From positions 1,128,822 to 1,192,821 of the forward strand of contig JACKLZ010000001.1 of assembly GCA_024235675.1 (NCBI GenBank): a stretch of 64,000 nucleotides of DNA. Reading direction: 5' to 3'. The stretch's first letter is position 1; every line of letters begins with the position of its first letter. Under the pieces are notes generated by a model. It did not search any database. It was not told the DNA's origin and worked only from the letters and a program-made list of their open reading frames with translations. Source of the stretch: Zoogloeaceae bacterium. GTDB lineage: Bacteria; Pseudomonadota; Gammaproteobacteria; Burkholderiales; Rhodocyclaceae. The position numbers were made by a program, and so were the translations under genes. This document shows, one piece after another, positions 52,826 through 61,055 of this stretch.

Positions 52826-54091
52826 ATGCACGTCATGGTTTTGGGCGCCGGCCTGGCCGGCGTCACCTCCGCCTGGTATCTGAACAAAGCCGGCTTCGAC
52901 GTGACCGTTGTCGAGCGCCAAAGCGCTCCGGCCATGGAGACCAGCTTCGCCAACGGCGGGCAGATTTCGGTAAGCCATCCCGAACCCTGGGCCAATCCGT
53001 CGGCACCGATGACTGTGCTGCGCTGGCTCGGTGATGACGCCGCACCACTGCGCTTCCGGCCGCGGGCCGACTGGCGTCAGTGGCTGTGGAGCGCCGCGTT
53101 TCTGCGCGAGTGCCTGCCCTGGCGTACCGATCGCAACACCGCCGCTATCGCCGCCCTCGCCCGCTACAGCCGGGCGCAACTGCACGCCTTGCGCGATGAG
53201 AGCGGCATCGACTATCGCCACCAGCAAAAGGGCATTCTGCATTTGTTTTTTGGTGCAAATGAAGCCAGCATCCCGGCAAGCCGCGCCAATGCACTGGCCC
53301 AGCTTGGCATCATCACGGAACCCTGCGACCTGGCCCGCTGCGTGGCCATCGAGCCCGCACTCGGCCAACTGCCGGTCGCACCCAGCGGTGCGCTCTACGC
53401 GCCCGACGACGAATCCGGCGATGCCCATGGCTTCACCATGGCGCTCACACAGGCTTTGCTGGCCAAAGGGGTCACATTTCGCTACGACACACCCATTGAA
53501 CGCCTTCATCACGAAGGCGGACGCGTCACCGGCGTTGACGTCGCCACGGCCGACGGGCAAATCGAACGCCTCGACGCCAACGCCTACGTGATCTGTCTGG
53601 GGAGCTACAGCCCCTTGCTGGTCGCACCATTGGGCGAGTATTTGCCGGTGTATCCGGTCAAGGGCTACTCGGTGACACTGCCCGTGATCGACTCGGCGCG
53701 CTGCCCCGAAGTGAGCCTCACCGACGAAGCACGACGAATCGTCTGCTCACGCTTTGACAACCAGTTTCGGGTGGCCGGAACGGCCGAATTGAATGGCTAC
53801 GATCTGACGATCGATGCGGCCCGCTGCCGCAATCTGCTCGACTGGGTCGGGCAGAATTTTCCGGGCGCCACCGATTTGTCTGCTGCAGAGCCCTGGTGCG
53901 GCCTGCGCCCCTCGACACCGAGCAATCGCCCGCTCATCGGCAAGGGCAAGATGATCAATCTGTACTACAACACCGGCCACGGTTCGCTGGGGTGGACGCT
54001 GGCCTGCGGCTCGGCGGCAGCGCTGGCCGACCTGATGTCGGGCACGCCACCGGCGCCTGCCTTCCCCTTCCTCGCGGCACGCTTCGATTAG
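52826..54091 (+). CDS. dadA: D-amino acid dehydrogenase small subunit
   Basis: A 421-residue FAD enzyme from ATG 52826, where homology starts (MHVMVLGAGLAGVTSAWYLN). The Rossmann GAGLAG, TVVERQSAPAMETSFANGGQ and ISVSHPEPWANP are typical of DadA. A C-terminal WCGLRPSTPSNRPLIGKGK and YYNTGHGSLGWTLACGSAA follow. DadA oxidises D-amino acids to oxoacids and passes electrons to quinones. The usual dadX racemase is not adjacent. The frame is open to 52709, but that part overlaps the fbp promoter and is unlikely to be translated. Confidence 0.94.
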   Translation: MHVMVLGAGLAGVTSAWYLNKAGFDVTVVERQSAPAMETSFANGGQISVSHPEPWANPSAPMTVLRWLGDDAAPLRFRPRADWRQWLWSAAFLRECLPWRTDRNTAAIAALARYSRAQLHALRDESGIDYRHQQKGILHLFFGANEASIPASRANALAQLGIITEPCDLARCVAIEPALGQLPVAPSGALYAPDDESGDAHGFTMALTQALLAKGVTFRYDTPIERLHHEGGRVTGVDVATADGQIERLDANAYVICLGSYSPLLVAPLGEYLPVYPVKGYSVTLPVIDSARCPEVSLTDEARRIVCSRFDNQFRVAGTAELNGYDLTIDAARCRNLLDWVGQNFPGATDLSAAEPWCGLRPSTPSNRPLIGKGKMINLYYNTGHGSLGWTLACGSAAALADLMSGTPPAPAFPFLAARFD

Positions 54092-54103
54092 GGTCCGTAG
54101 CGC

Positions 54104-54559
54104 TTACTCGGCGCTCGCCGTACTGCAACTGACATCGGCCAGCGCCGCGGGATTACCGATCTCGCCGGTCTCAAAATTGAAGCCGAGCGTCTGCAGATGA
54201 AACGCCAGAGCGGCGTCCATCCCGGTGGCATGCGTTTCGAACCAGGCCGGCAACTCTTCCGCCAAACGGCGCCCCAACGCCAGATCCCCATTGGCGACAC
54301 GCTTGCGAACATCATTGACGACGGCCAGCACGCGATCATGCTCCGCGCGGTGACAGCCCGGAAATTTCACCTTATCCATCCAGGCATTTTCCTGGTCGAA
54401 GTGGGCAACGGTGTGCGCGGCGAAGGCATCCAGCCGATCGAGAAAATCGGCATCGCCCGCCTGAACCATCGCGTTGTAACAATCGACGAATTCGCGATGG
54501 GTGTCGTCCATCGGGCCGACCCCAAGCGCCAGATTGTCGGTCCATTCCATGATTGCCAT
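54104..54559 (-). CDS. Bacteriohemerythrin (hemerythrin-domain protein)
   Basis: A 151-residue single-domain protein. The di-iron ligand pattern is present: DDTHREFVDCYN (H), AHTVAHFDQENAWM (H...E), GCHRAEHDRVL (H...H) and FETHATGMDAAL (H...D). The start MAIMEWTDNLALGV matches the family W-x-(D/E)-x-(L/F)-x-(L/V)-G pattern. It binds O2 reversibly and serves oxygen storage, sensing or delivery. An FNR-type box at an ideal distance upstream suggests low-oxygen induction. It converges with dadA (12-bp gap). Confidence 0.93.
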   Translation of the reverse strand: MAIMEWTDNLALGVGPMDDTHREFVDCYNAMVQAGDADFLDRLDAFAAHTVAHFDQENAWMDKVKFPGCHRAEHDRVLAVVNDVRKRVANGDLALGRRLAEELPAWFETHATGMDAALAFHLQTLGFNFETGEIGNPAALADVSCSTASAE

Positions 54560-54588
54560 AACGCTCTCCGAGCTGAGTCCTGACCTTG

Positions 54589-54630
54589 TTTATAGCGAAG
54601 GCACGACAGCCAAGGGGTGACGCATATCAA
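54589..54630 (-). promoter_or_regulatory. Candidate class II FNR/Anr promoter of the hemerythrin gene
   Basis: On the - strand TTGATATGCGTCAC (54630-54617) resembles an FNR/Anr box (TTGAT-N4-RTCAA, 8-9 of 10 positions). TATAAA at 54594-54589 is a good -10 hexamer. A start about 7 bases further (near 54582) would place the box centre at about -41.5, the classic class II activator position, and leave a 22-base leader to ATG 54559. Confidence 0.6.
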
Positions 54631-54676
54631 TCTCCCACTGTCGGCCAACGCGTAAACACGGGACGAGCGTGCGGAT

Positions 54677-55102
54677 TTACTTGATGACCTTGAGGTGGCC
54701 GCGACCTGCCGAGGGCTTGTCACCCCCGCCGCTTGGCGGTTCGGGCTCGTCGTCCGGATCCGACGTGTCGGCCTCGGAAACCCCGGCATAGACTTCAGCC
54801 TCAAAGCCCATGCCATGGCCGTTTTCCTGAGCATAAACGGCGACCACATTGCTGACGGGAATACGCACCCACTGCGCCACGCCACCAAAGCGTGCCTGAA
54901 ACTGGATGATGTCGTTGCCCATGTCGAGCTGATGCGTCGCGTCGGCGCTCACATCAAGCACGATCTGCCCGTCCTGCGCCGTTCCCGGCGGAATACGGAC
55001 GTGCTCATCGACAACCGCCGCGATATGCGGCGTCAATCCCTGATCCGTGCACCACGCATGGATCGCACGAATCAAGTAGGGTTTTGTAGAGACTTCTGGC
55101 AT
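54677..55102 (-). CDS. sspB: ClpXP protease specificity-enhancing factor SspB
   Basis: A 141-residue protein. The substrate-binding domain is STKPYLIRAIHAWCTDQGLT then PHIAAVVDEHVRIPPG, GQIVLDVSADATHQLDMGND, FQARFGGVAQWVRIPVSNVV and AVYAQENGHGMGF. An acidic disordered linker (SEADTSDPDDEPEPP) ends in the ClpX-binding GRGHLKVIK tail. It delivers ssrA-tagged proteins to ClpXP. It lies 61 bp after sspA, the usual order in beta- and gammaproteobacteria. Confidence 0.96.
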   Translation of the reverse strand: MPEVSTKPYLIRAIHAWCTDQGLTPHIAAVVDEHVRIPPGTAQDGQIVLDVSADATHQLDMGNDIIQFQARFGGVAQWVRIPVSNVVAVYAQENGHGMGFEAEVYAGVSEADTSDPDDEPEPPSGGGDKPSAGRGHLKVIK

Positions 55103-55163
55103 TGCACTTCCTGCAGCACGGCTGCGGGGTTGGCGAAGATATCCCCCTCCCCGCAGATCCGAA

Positions 55164-55760
55164 TCAACGACGCATGACCTTTTCGGACGGGGTCAGCGAA
55201 TCGATAAAGCCCTGACGACTGAACACACGCTCGGAATACTTCATGAGCGGTGCAGCAGCCTTCGGCAGATCGATGCCGTAGTGCTCCAGACGCCACAACA
55301 GCGGCGCGACGGCCACGTCCAGCATCGAGAAATCGTCACCAAGCATGAACTTCTGATTGGTAAACATCGGTGCCAGCTGGGTGAGTTGCTCGCGCACCTG
55401 CGTCCTGACTTTATCGGCACCTTTCTGATTCTTTTCCAACAGGTCGATGCCGGCAAACAATTCCTGCTCGAACGTATGCAGGAACTGACGTGCGCGGGCG
55501 CGCATGATCGGGTCAGGCGGCATCAGCTGCGGATGCGGGAAGCGCTCATCAATATACTCATTGATGATGTTGGCTTCATGCAAGACAAGGTCACGATCGA
55601 CCAGCACGGGCACACGGTTGTACGGGTTGATCACGGCAATGTCTTCAGGCTTGTGATCGAGATCCACATCGATCACCTGAAAATCCATCCCTTTTTCAAA
55701 GAGCACAATCCGGCAACGGTGGCTAAAAGGGTCCGTCGTTCCGGAATACAAATTCATCAT
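55164..55760 (-). CDS. sspA: Stringent starvation protein A (GST-fold)
   Basis: A 198-residue protein from ATG 55760 (ATG 55757 is equally possible). The GST N-terminal thioredoxin fold (MMNLYSGTTDPFSHRCRIVL, VINPYNRVPVLVDRDLVLHE) and an all-helical C-terminal domain (QKFMLGDDFSMLDVAVAPLL, with the conserved LDVAVAPLLWRL) mark SspA. It is an RNA polymerase-associated transcription factor, active in starvation and acid stress. It follows petC with a hairpin between, and precedes sspB. Confidence 0.95.
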   Translation of the reverse strand: MMNLYSGTTDPFSHRCRIVLFEKGMDFQVIDVDLDHKPEDIAVINPYNRVPVLVDRDLVLHEANIINEYIDERFPHPQLMPPDPIMRARARQFLHTFEQELFAGIDLLEKNQKGADKVRTQVREQLTQLAPMFTNQKFMLGDDFSMLDVAVAPLLWRLEHYGIDLPKAAAPLMKYSERVFSRQGFIDSLTPSEKVMRR

Positions 55761-55827
55761 GACAGTAACAGCTCCATGAATGCTCAACGCCGCATGCCCA
55801 AAGGCATACGGCGCCAATGATCACCGG

Positions 55828-55848
55828 TGACCGCCAAAATGGCGGTCA
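55828..55848 (-). terminator. Perfect 8-bp hairpin between petC and sspA
   Basis: TGACCGCC (55828-55835) and GGCGGTCA (55841-55848) form a perfect stem with a 5-base loop just after the petC stop (55854). No U-run follows on the - strand, so it may be a partial terminator or an mRNA-processing hairpin that separates bc1 from sspA expression. Confidence 0.5.
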
Positions 55849-55853
55849 GCCGA

Positions 55854-56621
55854 TCAGTGAATATCTTTCCAGAAGTTCTTCTTGAGCAGATAGCTCAGGA
55901 CGAACAAACCAGCCAGAAATATAAGAACGAAGGTGCCGATATTCTTGCGGCTTTCGGCCATCGGCTCACCCATCCAGACGAGGAAGGAAACGAGGTCGGC
56001 AACGGTCTTGTCGTACTCGGCAGCCGATTGCACGCCCGGCTTTTTCAGCTCAAGCGAGACTTCCTTGTGCTTGCCGCCGTGACCGTCGTCCTTTTCCTCG
56101 ACGTTCGCCACCTGATCGCCCTGCAGCTCCCACAAAACATGGGGCATACCGACGTTTTCAAAGACCTTGTTGTTCCAGCCGGTAGGACGGCTCGGGTCGC
56201 GATAGAACTGACGCAGGTACGTGTAGAGCCAGTCAGCACCGCTACCGAACTCGGACGAACGCGCACGGGCAACCAGCGTCAGATCCGGCGGAGCCGCACC
56301 AAACCAGGCCTTGCCGTTATCCCGCGTCATGCCGATCTTCATCTGCTCACCGATCTTGTCGGCGGTAAACAGCAGATTGTCCTTGATCAGATCTTCGGAC
56401 AGGCCGATATCCTTCAGGCGGTTGTAACGCACGAAGCTCGCGCTATGGCAGTTCAGGCAGTAGTTGATAAACACCTTGGCGCCATTTTGCAAGGCAGCCG
56501 GGTCAGTACTGACCGGCGCCTTGTCCAGATTCAGCGCGGCACCCGCAGCCATGGCCACGACCGGCGCAAACAGAGCAGCCGCAAGCAGGCGCTTTACGAA
56601 TTTCATTGCACGCGTTTTCAT
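55854..56621 (-). CDS. petC: Cytochrome c1 of the bc1 complex
   Basis: A 255-residue protein. The start at 56621 overlaps the petB stop as TGATG. A signal peptide (FVKRLLAAALFAPVVAMAAG) is followed by the haem-binding NYCLNCHSASFVRYNRL and the axial-ligand segment around MPHVLWELQGDQ. A C-terminal transmembrane anchor (IGTFVLIFLAGLFVLSYLL) ends in KKNFWKDIH. It accepts electrons from the Rieske protein and passes them to soluble cytochrome c. Confidence 0.96.
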   Translation of the reverse strand: MKTRAMKFVKRLLAAALFAPVVAMAAGAALNLDKAPVSTDPAALQNGAKVFINYCLNCHSASFVRYNRLKDIGLSEDLIKDNLLFTADKIGEQMKIGMTRDNGKAWFGAAPPDLTLVARARSSEFGSGADWLYTYLRQFYRDPSRPTGWNNKVFENVGMPHVLWELQGDQVANVEEKDDGHGGKHKEVSLELKKPGVQSAAEYDKTVADLVSFLVWMGEPMAESRKNIGTFVLIFLAGLFVLSYLLKKNFWKDIH

Positions 56622-57892
56622 CAGGAAGTCACCCTTTCCGGTTCGGCTTTGCATTTATCCATCTTGCTGTAGAAAGGCATCAGCAGGAAGAACGCGAAGT
56701 ACAGCACCGAGCAGATCTGCGTCGTACGGTCCTTGATGCCACCGTTGTCAGGCGGCTGAACGCCCAGATAGCCAAGAATGAAGAAGATGATCACGAAGAG
56801 CACCAGCGCAGTCTTGAAGATCGGACCTTTGTAGCGGATCGACTTGACCGGGCTGCGATCGAGCCAGGGCAGGAAGGCGAAGATCACCACACCTGCGCCC
56901 ATCGCAATCACACCCCAGAACTTGGCGTCCAGACCGAACAGCGGATAGGTCACGGCGCGCAGCAGCGAGTAGAACGGCGTGAAGTACCACACCGGCGCAA
57001 TGTGCGGCGGAGTCACCAGCGGGTCGGCCGGCAGGAAGTTGTTGTACTCCAGGAAGTAGCCGCCGCCCTCAGGGGCGAAGAACAGCACTGCCGAGAACAC
57101 GAACAGGAAGCCGACCACACCGACGATGTCCTTCACCGTGTAATACGGGTGGAAGGGGATGCCGTCGAGCGGGATACCGTTGGCGTCTTTCTTCTTCTTG
57201 ATTTCCACACCGTCCGGGTTGTTGGAACCGACTTCGTGCAGCGCCACGATGTGGGCGAGCACCAGACCGATCAACACCAGCGGCACGGCAATCACGTGGA
57301 AAGAGAAAAAGCGGTTCAGGGTCGCGTCCGAGACGACGAAGTCGCCACGAATGACCAGCGCCAGATCCGGGCCGATGACGGGAATCGCGGAGAACAGGTT
57401 AACGATCACCTGTGCGCCCCAGAACGACATCTGCCCCCAAGGCAACAGATAGCCCATGAAGGCTTCAGCCATCAGCGCCAGGAAAATACCCACGCCGAAC
57501 AGCCAGATCAGTTCCCGCGGCTTCCGGTAGGAGCCGTACAGCATCCCGCGGAACATGTGCATATACACCACGACAAAGAACGCGGACGCGCCCGTCGAGT
57601 GCATGTAGCGGATCAGCCAGCCGCCCGGTACATCACGCATGATGTACTCGACCGCGGCAAACGCGACCGGCACACCAGAGGCATTGAGCGAAGCGTCCGG
57701 CTTGTAGTGCATGACCAGGAAGATGCCGGTCACGATCTGGATCACCAGCACCATCAGCGCCAGCGAACCAAAGAAGTACCAAAAGTTGAAGTTCTTCGGT
57801 GCGTAATACTCGGACAAATGCGCTTTCCAGGTCGACGTCAGCGGAAAACGCTCGTCAACCCAGTTCAGCAGAGCTTGAGATTTCGTCGTCAT
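56621..57892 (-). CDS. petB: Cytochrome b of the bc1 complex
   Basis: A 423-residue integral membrane protein. Motifs: WYFFGSLALMVLVIQIVTGI, HMFRGMLYGSYRKPRELIW, GYLLPWGQMSFWGAQVI (Q-cycle sites, haem His pairs) and the Qo-site PEGG-like FAPEGGG, with DPLVTPPHIAPVWYFTPFYS and a C-terminal helix set. It carries haems bL and bH. It starts 3 bp after the petA stop; the three genes form one operon. Confidence 0.97.
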   Translation of the reverse strand: MTTKSQALLNWVDERFPLTSTWKAHLSEYYAPKNFNFWYFFGSLALMVLVIQIVTGIFLVMHYKPDASLNASGVPVAFAAVEYIMRDVPGGWLIRYMHSTGASAFFVVVYMHMFRGMLYGSYRKPRELIWLFGVGIFLALMAEAFMGYLLPWGQMSFWGAQVIVNLFSAIPVIGPDLALVIRGDFVVSDATLNRFFSFHVIAVPLVLIGLVLAHIVALHEVGSNNPDGVEIKKKKDANGIPLDGIPFHPYYTVKDIVGVVGFLFVFSAVLFFAPEGGGYFLEYNNFLPADPLVTPPHIAPVWYFTPFYSLLRAVTYPLFGLDAKFWGVIAMGAGVVIFAFLPWLDRSPVKSIRYKGPIFKTALVLFVIIFFILGYLGVQPPDNGGIKDRTTQICSVLYFAFFLLMPFYSKMDKCKAEPERVTS

Positions 57893-57895
57893 GAG

Positions 57896-58489
57896 TTATG
57901 CCGTCCCATCGTCGCCAATCAGGATCTTGGTGTCCGCCAGGTACTTGTGCGGCGGAATCTCCAGGTTCGTCGGGGCCGGCTTGCCGGCATACACCCGAGC
58001 GGCCAGGTCGAAAGTCGAACCATGGCAAGGGCACAGAAAGCCACCCGGCCAGGCGTCGCCCAGGCCACTTTCCGCGCCGATCTTGAACTTCTGGGACGGA
58101 GAACAGCCCAGGTGCGTACAGATGCCGATGGTGACCAGAAACTCGGGCTTGATCGAGCGCGCCTCGTTCTTGGCGTACTCGGGCTGGATCGATTTCTCGG
58201 ACATCGGATCGGCCAGCTGGTCGTCCAGGGGCTTCAAAGTCGCCAGCATCTCTTCGGTACGACGCAGAATCCAGACCGGTTTGCCTTGCCACTCGACAGT
58301 CATCATCTCGCCCGGCGCAAGCTTGCTGACATCGGCTTCAACCGGCGCACCCGCCGCCTTGGCACGCTCCGACGGTGTCAGGCTTGCCACGAACGGAACG
58401 GCTGTTGCCGCCGCCGCCGCGCCACCTGCGACCGACGTGGCCAGCAACAACTGCCGACGGCCACTGTCCATCTTTTCCTCAACGCTCAT
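57896..58489 (-). CDS. petA: Rieske iron-sulfur protein of the bc1 complex
   Basis: A 197-residue protein. A Tat-type N-terminus (SGRRQLLLATSVAGGAAAAA) precedes a retained membrane anchor. The [2Fe-2S] ligands lie in CTHLGCSP and CPCHGSTFD. It delivers electrons from ubiquinol to cytochrome c1. It is the first gene of petABC, behind a 230-bp region that holds an FNR-like box. Confidence 0.97.
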   Translation of the reverse strand: MSVEEKMDSGRRQLLLATSVAGGAAAAATAVPFVASLTPSERAKAAGAPVEADVSKLAPGEMMTVEWQGKPVWILRRTEEMLATLKPLDDQLADPMSEKSIQPEYAKNEARSIKPEFLVTIGICTHLGCSPSQKFKIGAESGLGDAWPGGFLCPCHGSTFDLAARVYAGKPAPTNLEIPPHKYLADTKILIGDDGTA

Positions 58490-58630
58490 GAGCCAATTCC
58501 CCGCAAAAAGGAAGCAAAAATGCTAGATACAAAAACCGCGAGAGTATAACGAATATGGCAGCACAGAAAAACCCCGATCTTTCAAAAAGCTTTTTAATCA
58601 ATCACTTGCAGGCATGGTCGCGAGAGATTT

Positions 58631-58644
58631 TTGATACAAATCAG
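58631..58644 (-). promoter_or_regulatory. FNR/Anr-like box upstream of petABC
   Basis: TTGATACAAATCAG matches the TTGAT-N4-ATCAA consensus at 9 of 10 fixed positions. It is 142 bp upstream of petA, within the 230-bp gap 58490-58719 that also carries AT-rich promoter-like stretches. No -10 at the class II distance is evident, so the function is unproven. Confidence 0.45.
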
Positions 58645-58719
58645 GCTAAAACCGCTAAAAATGCTGCACAACAACATTGGCGCTTGCTAATTTTCGATCC
58701 GGGAGCCCCTCTCACCCGC

Positions 58720-59943
58720 TCAAACAACACCTCTCTGGCGGAGCTGGCTGATCGCCCCCTCGTCCAGACCCAGGCCCTTCAATACGCTGTCGGTATGCGC
58801 CCCCAGCGGCGGACCAATCCATTCCGTTGTCCCGGGCGTTGCCGTCAATTTCGGCATCACGCTGGGGATTGCCAGCGATTCGCCACCGGGCAAACGCACC
58901 CGTTCGATCATGTGTCGCGCCAGATACTGCGGGTCCGAAAACATGTCGGCCACCGAGTAAATGTTTGATACCGGCACATCGGCTGCCTTGAGTGTATCGA
59001 GGACGACCTGTCCATCATGTCGACCGACCCAGTCGTCGATCACGCCGTAGATCTCAGCCGCGCGCGCATCACGCCCGGCATTGTCCGCCAGCGCCACGTC
59101 ATCCGACAGATCCGGTCGGTCAATGGCGCGCATCAGGCGTTTGAAAATGGCGTCGCCATTACCACCGACAATGATGTGCTTGCCGTCGCGGGCGGTGTGG
59201 GTGTTCGACGGCGTAATCCCCGGCATCACATTGCCGGTGCGCTCGCGGATGAATCCGTAGTGATCGAACTCCGGCACCATGCTCTCCATCATGGCGAACA
59301 CCGCTTCGTACAGGGCGACGTCCACCACCTGCCCTTGCCCGCCCGTGACCTCGCGATGGCGCAGTGCCATCAAGGCACCCAGTGCGGCCCACAGCGCGGC
59401 AATCGAGTCCCCGATGGAGATGCCGGTCTTGACCGGCGGCAGATCCGGATCGCCGGTGATGTAACGCAGCCCGCCCATGGATTCGCCGATGGCGCCAAAA
59501 CCCGGTTGATCGCGATACGGCCCGGTCTGGCCAAAGCCCGACAGACGCACCATGACCAGCGCCGGATTCCCGGCGCTGAGCACATCCCAGCCCAAGCCCA
59601 GTTTTTCCATCACGCCGGGGCGGAAATTTTCGACGACGATGTCGGCACTGGCAACCAATTGCCGGGCGATGTCGACGCCTTCCTGCGACTTCAGATTCAG
59701 CGTCACCGACTGTTTGTTGCGCGCCTGCACGTACCACCACAGCGATGTATCACCATGCAGTTTCCGCCATTTTCGCAAGGGGTCACCCGTGCCCGGCGCC
59801 TCGATCTTGATCACCTCGGCACCAAATTCGGCCAGGATGCGGGTGCAGAATGGTCCGGCAATCAAGGTGCCGAACTCGATCACCCGGACGCCTCTCAGCG
59901 GCTTGTCGCTCACGGCCGCCTCGGCACTGAACTCATCGGACAT
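58720..59943 (-). CDS. CaiB/BaiF family CoA transferase
   Basis: A 407-residue family III CoA transferase. Motifs: PLRGVRVIEFGTLIAGPFCT, LAEFGAEVIKIEAPGTGDPL (conserved E-x-P), RNKQSVTLNLKSQEG, VVENFRPGVMEKLGLGWD (with the catalytic Asp region downstream) and the GFGAIGESMGGLRYITG segment. It moves CoA between organic acids. In this type of organism such enzymes often act in aromatic or dicarboxylic acid degradation; the substrate is not predictable. The gene lies 12 bp after recR. Confidence 0.93.
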   Translation of the reverse strand: MSDEFSAEAAVSDKPLRGVRVIEFGTLIAGPFCTRILAEFGAEVIKIEAPGTGDPLRKWRKLHGDTSLWWYVQARNKQSVTLNLKSQEGVDIARQLVASADIVVENFRPGVMEKLGLGWDVLSAGNPALVMVRLSGFGQTGPYRDQPGFGAIGESMGGLRYITGDPDLPPVKTGISIGDSIAALWAALGALMALRHREVTGGQGQVVDVALYEAVFAMMESMVPEFDHYGFIRERTGNVMPGITPSNTHTARDGKHIIVGGNGDAIFKRLMRAIDRPDLSDDVALADNAGRDARAAEIYGVIDDWVGRHDGQVVLDTLKAADVPVSNIYSVADMFSDPQYLARHMIERVRLPGGESLAIPSVMPKLTATPGTTEWIGPPLGAHTDSVLKGLGLDEGAISQLRQRGVV

Positions 59944-59955
59944 ACCCCGACTGCC

Positions 59956-60549
59956 TCAGACCGAACGCCGTTCGATCAGCGCCTGGGCGATGGTGCCGAT
60001 GTCGGTGTGCTCCAACTCACCGCCCACCGGTACACCACGCGCAATCCGGCTGACCTTCAAGCCACGCGCGCGCATCAGCTCACCCACCGTGTGCGCCGTT
60101 ACCTCACCCTCGTTGGTGAAGTTGGTGGCCAGAATCACCTCTTCAACCTGACCATCGGTTGCCCGCTCAACCAGCTTCTCAAGCTTGAGCTCGCGCGGGC
60201 CGATGCCATCGAGCGGCGACATGCGGCCCATGAGCACGTAATACATGCCCTTGAAGGCATGCGTCTGCTCCATCATTGACAGATCGGAGGGCATCTCGAC
60301 CACACACAACAAACGCGGGTCGCGCTGCGGATTGGCACAGCGCTGACAGATTTCGTCTTCGGTAAAGGTATTGCAGCGCGCACAGTGCCGCAGCACCTCC
60401 AGCGCCTTGCTCAAGGTGCTGGCCAGCCGCGCCGCGCCGCGCTGATCACGCTGCAGCATGTGATACGCCATGCGCTGGGCCGACTTCGGTCCCACACCGG
60501 GCAGGCAGCGCAAGGCTTCGATGAGAGCATCTAGCGTAGAAGGGGTCAT
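59956..60549 (-). CDS. recR: Recombination protein RecR
   Basis: A 197-residue protein from ATG 60549. The helix-hairpin-helix start LIEALRCLPGVGPKSAQRMA, the zinc finger CARCNTFTEDEICQRC, and the Toprim domain (LCVVEMPSDLSMMEQTHAFK) are intact, with the terminal LEHTDIGTIAQALIERRSV. RecR acts with RecFO in loading RecA at gaps. It belongs to the dnaX-ybaB-recR block, separated from ybaB here by a repeat. Confidence 0.96.
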   Translation of the reverse strand: MTPSTLDALIEALRCLPGVGPKSAQRMAYHMLQRDQRGAARLASTLSKALEVLRHCARCNTFTEDEICQRCANPQRDPRLLCVVEMPSDLSMMEQTHAFKGMYYVLMGRMSPLDGIGPRELKLEKLVERATDGQVEEVILATNFTNEGEVTAHTVGELMRARGLKVSRIARGVPVGGELEHTDIGTIAQALIERRSV

Positions 60550-60592
60550 GGGAGGGTGTCGCGCCTTTGAAACGCCGGTTGCATGCCGCGCA

Positions 60593-60682
60593 GGCTGGGT
60601 TGAGCGCAGCGAAGCACAACCCACATCCTGCCGCCTCGTTACTCCGCACGTCGGGCTTCGCATTGCTCAACCCAACCTACGC
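60593..60682. repeat. Palindromic intergenic repeat between ybaB and recR
   Basis: TGGGTTGAGC (60596-60605 region) pairs with GCTCAACCCA near 60665-60674, and GCGAAGC pairs with GCTTCGC, giving an imperfect long hairpin inside the 154-bp gap. The GGGTTGAGC/GAAGC theme resembles short mobile intergenic repeats common in betaproteobacterial genomes. Copy number cannot be judged from one window. Confidence 0.55.
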
Positions 60683-60703
60683 CTCAAACAGCAATCCTCT
60701 GGC

Positions 60704-61027
60704 TCAGAACGGCATCTTGAAGCCGGGAGGCAGATTCAGCCCGGCCGAGAAACCTGCCATCTTCTCCTGGCTGGTGGCGTCGACACGGCGTACCGCATCA
60801 TTGACAGCCGCGGCCAGCAGGTCTTCGAGCATTTCACGGTCATCCATCACCGAGTCATCAATCTGCACCCGGCGCACATCGTGCTTGCAGGTCATGGTCA
60901 CTTTGACCATGCCGGCACCGGCCTGGCCCTCGACCTCGATCGACGCCAGCTCTTCCTGCGCCTTCTGCATGTTTTCCTGCATCTTCTGGGCCTGCTTCAT
61001 CAGGCCTGCAATACCGCCCTTCATCAT
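60704..61027 (-). CDS. YbaB/EbfC family nucleoid-associated protein
   Basis: A 107-residue protein from ATG 61027 (GGAG ribosome binding site). The family start GGIAGLMKQAQKMQENMQKA, then VEGQAGAGMVKVTMTCKHDV and the C-terminal MAGFSAGLNLPPGFKMPF are clear. It binds DNA as a dimer and is nearly always encoded between dnaX and recR. Confidence 0.96.
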   Translation of the reverse strand: MMKGGIAGLMKQAQKMQENMQKAQEELASIEVEGQAGAGMVKVTMTCKHDVRRVQIDDSVMDDREMLEDLLAAAVNDAVRRVDATSQEKMAGFSAGLNLPPGFKMPF

Positions 61028-61055
61028 GGTGCTTTCTCCAGTGCAATTCGGTGTG

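Noticed and set aside
56606..58549. 647-codon open frame opposite petABC
   Set aside because: It spans three real genes and their junctions on the other strand, with no recognisable domain.
58555..58968. Small gene upstream of petA on the + strand
   Set aside because: The first part is AT-rich promoter DNA, and the rest is antisense to the CoA transferase gene.
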